This document shows, in pieces, positions 23,321 to 27,937 of a stretch of 27,937 nt of DNA. How positions within the stretch are numbered: the stretch's first letter is position 1; every line of letters starts with the position of its first letter. The stretch spans positions 1-27,937 of the IMG/VR virus record IMGVR_UViG_3300007344_000176. One strand, given 5' to 3'. The translations under genes and the position numbers were made by a program. This DNA comes from a virus. The notes below the pieces were generated by a model. It was not told the DNA's origin, did no database searches, and saw only the letters and a list, made by a program, of their open reading frames with translations.

Positions 23321-25812
23321 ACGAACTAACAAAGTTTTTAGTAAACTCCATATTAAATGAAGATGAAGATGCTATGGGTACTGTAGCTTTATTTGGGGGA
23401 GGGTTTAAACCTCCAACTAAAGGTCACCTTGATGTAGTTTTACAAGGATTAAAAGAATATCCTGAAATAAAACAAGTTTATATTCTTGTAGGTAGTGGCG
23501 TTAGAAATAATATATCTCAAGAAGAATCAGTTAAAATATGGGAAATGTACCAACAATTCATCCCAGTTGCTTCTCAAATTATCCCTGTTAGTTCTCCTTT
23601 TACTTGGATTAAAACTTATTTAACAGATCATAAAGATGAAAAAGTCTACATTTTTATAGGTGCACGTCCCGGAAATGTAGAAGATGAAAAAGATGTAACC
23701 CAAAGACAGGCATTTGCAAAAAAATATAGTGATAAAGTACTTCCTGTTAAAATCCAAACAGGTGGGGGGATTAGTGGAACAAAAGCTAGAGCTGCCGCTA
23801 AAGTATCTAAAGAAGAATTTTTTAAATATATCCCCTCAAAATTATCAAATTCAGAAAAAGAACAAATTTTTAGTTACATTCAATCTGTTGTAACTGAAAA
23901 AGTTGAGGAAGATGGTGAAACTATTACATGCGATAACTGTGGGTGGAGTTGGGGGTATGCTGAAGGAGGAGATAATTTTAATGTTTGCCATAAATGTGGT
24001 CATGATAATTCTCCTGGAAGCTACGTTAACCTTACAGAAGATCTTTCATTTGAAAAGAAACGAGCACTAGTAAAGAAAATTATTACACTTGCTCGTAAAA
24101 AAGGAGATTTTGTTTCATTAGATAAATTAGCAGATATTATTGCTAAACAAATTGAAGTTAATTCACCTCGCTTATCCCCAGGTGAATTTAAAGTAGTTAA
24201 AGAAAATGCTACATATTCCAGTAGTATTGATATAATGGAAAAATGTGCTCAATTAACTAACTATATGAAAGAGTTAGGTATGCCGATTGAACCATTCCCT
24301 GCTGTAGAGTTTATAGATGGTGATACTGAAAACGCAAAAGATTTCTTTGGTAAAACAGCGTATTATGATCCAAATGAACAAAAAATTGTCCTCTATACTG
24401 AAGGACGTCATCCAAAAGATATAGTTCGTTCGTTTGCTCACGAGATGATTCATCATATGCAAAACCTTGAGGATCGTTTGGGTAATATTACAACTACAAA
24501 CACTCAAGAAGACGATAAACTAAATGATCTAGAAGCTGAAGCCAATTTAAAAGGAACAATGACATTCAGAAATTGGACTGATAGTTTACAGGAAAAGAAA
24601 AAAGTAAAAGACCCATTTGGTTTAAATCAATATGCCCGTGAATTAGCTCAAGGTTTAGAAGAAACATTCATAAACGAAGGTGTATATGATTCTATCGTAT
24701 CTAAATTGTCTAAAGATGTTTTAAACGCATGGAAAAAACAATTCGACAATGACCCAAAACGTTTATTTGCTTTAGTTGATACAAACTATGAACTTGAAGA
24801 TGCTAAAGGTCGTCCTTTAGAATTTGACCTTTTAGCTAAACTTGATTTCAAGAAAACTAAAGATAGAACATATAAAGTAGACGGAGGCGCAAACGAAGGT
24901 GATGATGAAAGTGAAGGATTCATAGCACTTAATTTCTCAGTAGATCCTAGAGAATTACCTAGAATGTGGTCTACAATTGCTATGGATATTCGTGATGTAT
25001 TACGCCACGAAATTGAACATTTAACTCAAGGGGGTTGGAATGTCCGTCAAGGTAAAGAAATGGCTGATGATTCATTTATTAGAGATTTAATTAATAAATA
25101 CAAAACATTAGCCCCTAAAAACTACTTCATGTTAGATAAAGAAGTAGACGCTATGCTTCAGGGTATGTATTTTAAAGCTAAAAAGGCAAGAAGACCATTT
25201 GCTGACGTAATCGAGGATTATCTTGATATGGTAGGTTTAGAACCTGAAGAAAAAGAAGAAATTAAAACTCGTTGGAGGGGCAGATTAAAAGCCTTATCTT
25301 TACCATTATTTGAACAAGAAAATATGGAAAAAGAATACAAAATTTATCTTGACATGGACGGGGTAATTGTAGATTTTGATAAAAGATTTGAAGATTTAGC
25401 AGGTATGGGTCCTCGTGAATACGAAGATTCCTTTGGAAAAGAAAAATTTTGGGATTTTATTGATTCAAAAGAAAAAGGTGGTGGTGTAGGTTTTTGGGTT
25501 GGTATGCCTTGGATGCCTGGTGGTAAAGCTTTATACAATAGAGTAGCTCAACACAACCATGCTTTGCTTTCATCTCCATCTAGATCAGAATCTTCTAAAA
25601 TTGGAAAACGTTTATGGAGAAAAAAATTCACCCCATCTACAAAATTAATTTTAGCTCAATCATTCAATAAGAAAAACTACGCAGATAAAGATAGCATCTT
25701 AATTGATGATAGAGAATCCAACATTCAGCAATGGAGAGAAGCAGGTGGCATAGGTATACTATATAAATCAGCAGACCAAGTAAACAAAGAATTAGATAAA
25801 TTAGGTTTATAA
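23317..25812 (+). CDS. Multidomain fusion: NMN adenylyltransferase-like, zinc ribbon, two metallopeptidase-like domains, HAD phosphatase
   Basis: This 831-residue protein is a string of enzymes. Residues 1-15 are a leader ending LNE. About 22-190 is an NMN/nicotinate-nucleotide adenylyltransferase-like Rossmann domain (FGGGFKPPTKGHLD with the TKGH signature, 34-37; GISGTKAR, 151-158), a family that makes NAD from ATP and NMN. C205/C208/C224/C227 form a zinc ribbon. About 290-425 contains HPKDIVRSFAHEMIHH with HEMIH at 375-379 and an acidic partner in LEAEAN. About 455-660 contains a second zinc motif, RHEIEHLTQGG (564-568), with likely third ligand E609. About 670-831 is a HAD phosphatase (D679, D681 in LDMDGVIVDFD; LIDDRESN, D797/D798), like deoxynucleotidases. 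An internal ATG at 25324 could express the last domain alone. Confidence 0.8.
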   Translation: MNELTKFLVNSILNEDEDAMGTVALFGGGFKPPTKGHLDVVLQGLKEYPEIKQVYILVGSGVRNNISQEESVKIWEMYQQFIPVASQIIPVSSPFTWIKTYLTDHKDEKVYIFIGARPGNVEDEKDVTQRQAFAKKYSDKVLPVKIQTGGGISGTKARAAAKVSKEEFFKYIPSKLSNSEKEQIFSYIQSVVTEKVEEDGETITCDNCGWSWGYAEGGDNFNVCHKCGHDNSPGSYVNLTEDLSFEKKRALVKKIITLARKKGDFVSLDKLADIIAKQIEVNSPRLSPGEFKVVKENATYSSSIDIMEKCAQLTNYMKELGMPIEPFPAVEFIDGDTENAKDFFGKTAYYDPNEQKIVLYTEGRHPKDIVRSFAHEMIHHMQNLEDRLGNITTTNTQEDDKLNDLEAEANLKGTMTFRNWTDSLQEKKKVKDPFGLNQYARELAQGLEETFINEGVYDSIVSKLSKDVLNAWKKQFDNDPKRLFALVDTNYELEDAKGRPLEFDLLAKLDFKKTKDRTYKVDGGANEGDDESEGFIALNFSVDPRELPRMWSTIAMDIRDVLRHEIEHLTQGGWNVRQGKEMADDSFIRDLINKYKTLAPKNYFMLDKEVDAMLQGMYFKAKKARRPFADVIEDYLDMVGLEPEEKEEIKTRWRGRLKALSLPLFEQENMEKEYKIYLDMDGVIVDFDKRFEDLAGMGPREYEDSFGKEKFWDFIDSKEKGGGVGFWVGMPWMPGGKALYNRVAQHNHALLSSPSRSESSKIGKRLWRKKFTPSTKLILAQSFNKKNYADKDSILIDDRESNIQQWREAGGIGILYKSADQVNKELDKLGL

Positions 25813-26372
25813 TGTTAAAGAAAGAATTTAAAGAAAAAGACGTTGAACGTATCCGTAACCTTGTTAAAGGTAAAGGTAGCGAACGTACTATTTCTGGGGT
25901 AGGTTTTGCTAAAAAACACCAATTCCATGAAGAGGGAGATATTTGGGAGGAAGATGGTCGTCATTGGACTATTAAAGATGGTTTAAAACAGAATATTACA
26001 AAGCTAGATAAAGCAAAGCAAATAAATAAAATGCCTATGTTTTGTCCTTCATGTAGCAAATTGATGCATAAAAATAGAGATGAAAAACTTTACCCAATTC
26101 ATGGTAAATGTCTCAATTGTGTTATTGATATGGAACATGAATTGCATAAGCAAGGATTATTTGAAGATTATAAAAAAAATATTGTTAATGCAGACATTGA
26201 TGGTCTTATAGAAATGTATAAGAACTGGATGTTTGATCAAATTAATGAAGAAAACAATTCGTTTCTTACTGAAAAAGGTGATAAGGAAAAGTGGGTTGGA
26301 AAGGTTGATAAGGAAAGGGCTATGAAAGCAATGAAAGAAACTATTAACTATTTACAATCACTAAAAAAATAA
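25812..26372 (+). CDS. Zinc-ribbon protein of unknown function (186 aa)
   Basis: The N-terminal half holds a conserved-looking block (KDVERIRNLVKGKG, then GVGFAKKH, EGDIWEEDGRHWTIKDG; about residues 9-57) that I recall from T4-like marine phages without a known role. A four-Cys zinc ribbon follows (C78, C81 in MFCPSCSK; C100, C103 in GKCLNCV). The C-terminal half is helical and charged. It could bind nucleic acid or a protein partner; no catalytic residues are evident. It starts within the stop of the fusion gene (TAATG), so its translation depends on that gene's. Confidence 0.72.
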   Translation: MLKKEFKEKDVERIRNLVKGKGSERTISGVGFAKKHQFHEEGDIWEEDGRHWTIKDGLKQNITKLDKAKQINKMPMFCPSCSKLMHKNRDEKLYPIHGKCLNCVIDMEHELHKQGLFEDYKKNIVNADIDGLIEMYKNWMFDQINEENNSFLTEKGDKEKWVGKVDKERAMKAMKETINYLQSLKK

Positions 26373-26373
26373 G

Positions 26374-26985
26374 ATGGAACCTTTAATGATGTTGACGACA
26401 ATTGCAGTTGCCTTAATTACGGCAGTTTTTGGGCCTATAGCAGTTGCTTGGGCAAAAAAACAATTTGAAAATACCCCCTCCAAAAACCCGGTATGTGAGG
26501 CTATAGAATTAAATAGTCTAGTTGATGAACAATTAGATATAATGATGGGTGAACTCGAGGCTAGTAGAGTATGGGTATCCCAATTCCACAATGGGGGCCA
26601 TTTTTACCCCACAGGAAAATCCATTCAGAAATTTTCTATTTTCTATGAAAAGACATCCCCAGATGCTATGTCTATTCAAAATGTGTTTCAAAATGTTCCT
26701 GTATCTTTATTTCCAAAAGCATTAGCTCAACTTTACAAACAAGGCGAACTAGCTATCCCCACATATGAAGGAGAAGATTACGATTTAACATCAGTATCTC
26801 GCCCATATAATACAAAATCATTTTATATGATTGCATTAGATGATTTACATGGTAAATTTATTGGTGTGATGGCTATAGCTTTTGATCAAGAATATACATT
26901 AACCAAAGAAGATTGGATATTTATACGTCAGAAGGCGGGTGTTATTGGTACTCTGCTTGACGAATACTTAAATGCAAAAAAATAA
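26374..26985 (+). CDS. Membrane-anchored GAF-like sensor-domain protein
   Basis: Residues 4-27 are a hydrophobic anchor followed by KKQ, which places the rest in the cytoplasm. Residues about 45-200 fit a GAF-like fold: helix LVDEQLDIMMGELEASR, strand VWVSQFHNGG (66-75), strand KFSIFYEK, then FYMIALDDLHGKFIGVMAIAF and a final helix. GAF domains bind small ligands such as cyclic nucleotides or haem; ligand residues cannot be assigned here. No kinase, cyclase or output domain is attached, so it is a bare sensor or scavenger at the membrane. The fold assignment is by pattern only. It begins two bases after the previous stop and overlaps the next gene by TAATG. Confidence 0.65.
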   Translation: MEPLMMLTTIAVALITAVFGPIAVAWAKKQFENTPSKNPVCEAIELNSLVDEQLDIMMGELEASRVWVSQFHNGGHFYPTGKSIQKFSIFYEKTSPDAMSIQNVFQNVPVSLFPKALAQLYKQGELAIPTYEGEDYDLTSVSRPYNTKSFYMIALDDLHGKFIGVMAIAFDQEYTLTKEDWIFIRQKAGVIGTLLDEYLNAKK

Positions 26986-27182
26986 TGAAATTTAAACCTT
27001 CCCCTTTCCAAAACTCCCTTAGCAAGATGTCTCCCCAAGCACCTTATATTACTGATGGTGCTTCAACCCCTGTGGTTCAAAAGAAACCACAAGCATCTAA
27101 ATTTGAAGAGTTTACCCCAACACCCGAGGAAGATATCAAACCAACCCCTAAACGGACTACTAAAAAGAAAACAGATGAGTGA
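26985..27182 (+). CDS. Small basic Pro/Lys-rich protein (65 aa)
   Basis: The 65-residue product is low-complexity and probably disordered: Ser/Pro-rich at the start (MKFKPSPFQNSLSKMSPQ), then a Pro/Thr/Glu stretch and a strongly basic end (KPTPKRTTKKKTDE). Small basic disordered proteins in phages often bind nucleic acid, but nothing specific shows that here. It overlaps the previous gene by one base (TAATG) and the next gene by eight bases (27175-27182). These overlaps support it as a real gene despite its composition. Confidence 0.6.
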   Translation: MKFKPSPFQNSLSKMSPQAPYITDGASTPVVQKKPQASKFEEFTPTPEEDIKPTPKRTTKKKTDE

Positions 27183-27699
27183 TTTTAATTTACACAAATG
27201 GTTTAAAAACCAATACCTTCAGGAAAATGATGACCCTAAAATTGGTTCAGAACTTGAAGCTGGATTATTTGGTACTGGAGTAGCTGAATCAGAAGCTTCA
27301 AATAACCTTGTTCCTCTTATTTTAAATGCTATTGATCAAGTAGATGAAACTTTACATTATGGAGATTTTGCTAAAGCTATAGCTACTATTCTTAAAGACG
27401 AATATGGCTCTCATAATTTTGGAAAATTTATGGAAGTACTCCATGCTGAATTAGGTATAGAAGAGTCTTTAAATGAAAATGAAGATTTATCATCATTAGA
27501 TAAATTTCTAAAATACTTTAAATCATATGATGCTTATGTTGAATATATAGATGATGGTGGTCAATATAGAAGAGCAAAAGAAAACAATAATGCTATTTTA
27601 GGTATGTATAATGCTTTATCTCCTGAAGATAAAAAAACAGCTTTTAAAGCAGTTCAAGACCATACTAAAGACGAAAGAACAATCAACGCATTTAAATAA
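27175..27699 (+). CDS. Hypothetical protein with candidate packaging leader (174 aa)
   Basis: The frame is open from an ATG at 27055, but the start is placed at ATG 27175. The 40 upstream residues are an out-of-frame reading of the 65-residue gene, and from 27175 the protein begins MSDFNLHKWFKNQYLQE then NDD: an amphipathic leader ending Leu-Gln-Glu like those of nearby genes. The body has two helical domains: about 45-95 (LVPLILNAIDQVDETLHYGD, then FAKAIATILKDEYG) and about 105-174, which is charged. No catalytic motif is visible and I do not recognise a family. It ends in a TAATG overlap with the last gene. Confidence 0.68.
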   Translation: MSDFNLHKWFKNQYLQENDDPKIGSELEAGLFGTGVAESEASNNLVPLILNAIDQVDETLHYGDFAKAIATILKDEYGSHNFGKFMEVLHAELGIEESLNENEDLSSLDKFLKYFKSYDAYVEYIDDGGQYRRAKENNNAILGMYNALSPEDKKTAFKAVQDHTKDERTINAFK

Positions 27700-27937
27700 T
27701 GGAAGATATTAAAAAAATACAAGAATTCTTTTCTAAATCCTTAAACGAGGAAAAAGAACCATTAGATATTATAGATCTTGCTAAAGTAGTAAAAGTAGTA
27801 CAACAAACAGGACATCCTGTAACTGTACTACTTGTTCCTAAATTTAACGAAATCGAAGTCATCACAGGTATGGATGCCCCTGATGATATGCTTCGTGATC
27901 TTTCTAATGCAGTTGATAGTTTAGGGTATGGTCGTAA
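27699..27937 (+). CDS. Hypothetical protein with candidate packaging leader, cut by the window edge
   Basis: The open frame starts at ATG 27699 inside the previous stop (TAATG) and runs off the right edge after 79 codons. It begins MEDIKKIQEFFSKSLNE followed by EKEPLDIIDL, again an amphipathic helix ending Leu-Asn-Glu. The visible body (VVKVVQQTGHPVTVLLVPKF, then NEIEVITGMDAP) looks like the start of a small alpha/beta fold. The family is not recognised, and the missing C-terminus prevents more. Confidence 0.65.
   Translation, partial: MEDIKKIQEFFSKSLNEEKEPLDIIDLAKVVKVVQQTGHPVTVLLVPKFNEIEVITGMDAPDDMLRDLSNAVDSLGYGR

Noticed and set aside
26918-26925. TATTTATA inside the GAF-like gene as a further promoter
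   Set aside because: It lacks the AAyAAA extension, lies inside a coding region and has no gene start at the expected spacing, although an ATG follows at 26985. Kept as the one internal background hit noticed.
27055-27174. Longer version of the 27175 gene starting at ATG 27055 (214 residues)
   Set aside because: The extra 40 residues are a shifted reading of the coding sequence of the 65-residue gene at 26985-27182. Starting at 27175 gives an eight-base overlap and a leader matching those of neighbouring genes.
1-27937. CRISPR array, insertion sequence, integrase or attachment site
   Set aside because: No regularly spaced repeats, transposase or integrase motifs were found. The tRNA is intact but has no second copy of its 3' end in the window to suggest an att site.

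Overview
The window is a stretch of a virulent, T4-like contractile-tailed phage (myovirus) genome. All genes lie on the + strand, are tightly packed and AT-rich, and many neighbours are coupled through TAATG or ATGA stop/start overlaps. Recognisable T4-type functions are a gp55-like late sigma factor, gp25-like and gp6-like baseplate wedge proteins, a gp5-like central spike and a gp61-like primase. Almost no start codon is preceded by a Shine-Dalgarno sequence; upstream regions are simply A/T-rich. This is typical of Bacteroidota, so a marine or aquatic flavobacterial host is the best guess. The host is inferred, not shown.

Layout. Bases 1-190 hold a tRNA-Ser(UGA) and a strong intrinsic terminator. 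Bases 190-3020 hold small early or accessory genes of mostly unknown function, an HD-domain phosphohydrolase and two single-pass membrane/coiled-coil proteins. The late sigma factor follows at 3031-3741. Bases 3777-20314 are the baseplate and tail-fibre module: spike, gp25, gp6, a 2052-residue lectin-domain structural protein, and a set of adhesin-like proteins of which the last two are tandem paralogues. Bases 20317-22495 switch to nucleic-acid enzymes: a GIY-YIG nuclease, primase and a PD-(D/E)XK nuclease. From 22520 to the right edge lies a block of enzymatic and unknown proteins: a zeta-toxin/kinase-like P-loop protein, an 831-residue fusion (NMN adenylyltransferase-like, zinc ribbon, two HExxH metallopeptidase-like domains, HAD phosphatase-like), a zinc-ribbon protein, a membrane-anchored GAF-like protein and small proteins.

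Three signals stand out. First, an AT-rich motif (TATTTATAAyAAA, once as TATAAATA, the T4 late promoter core) recurs just upstream of transcription-unit starts and is a candidate promoter for the sigma factor encoded here. Second, at least four proteins in the right-hand block start with a short amphipathic leader ending in Leu-x-Glu. This resembles the T4 capsid-targeting leader cut by the prohead protease, and suggests a set of enzymes packaged in the head and injected with the DNA. Third, a near-perfect inverted repeat of about 22 bp brackets the first protein gene. No CRISPR array, insertion sequence or integrase was seen.
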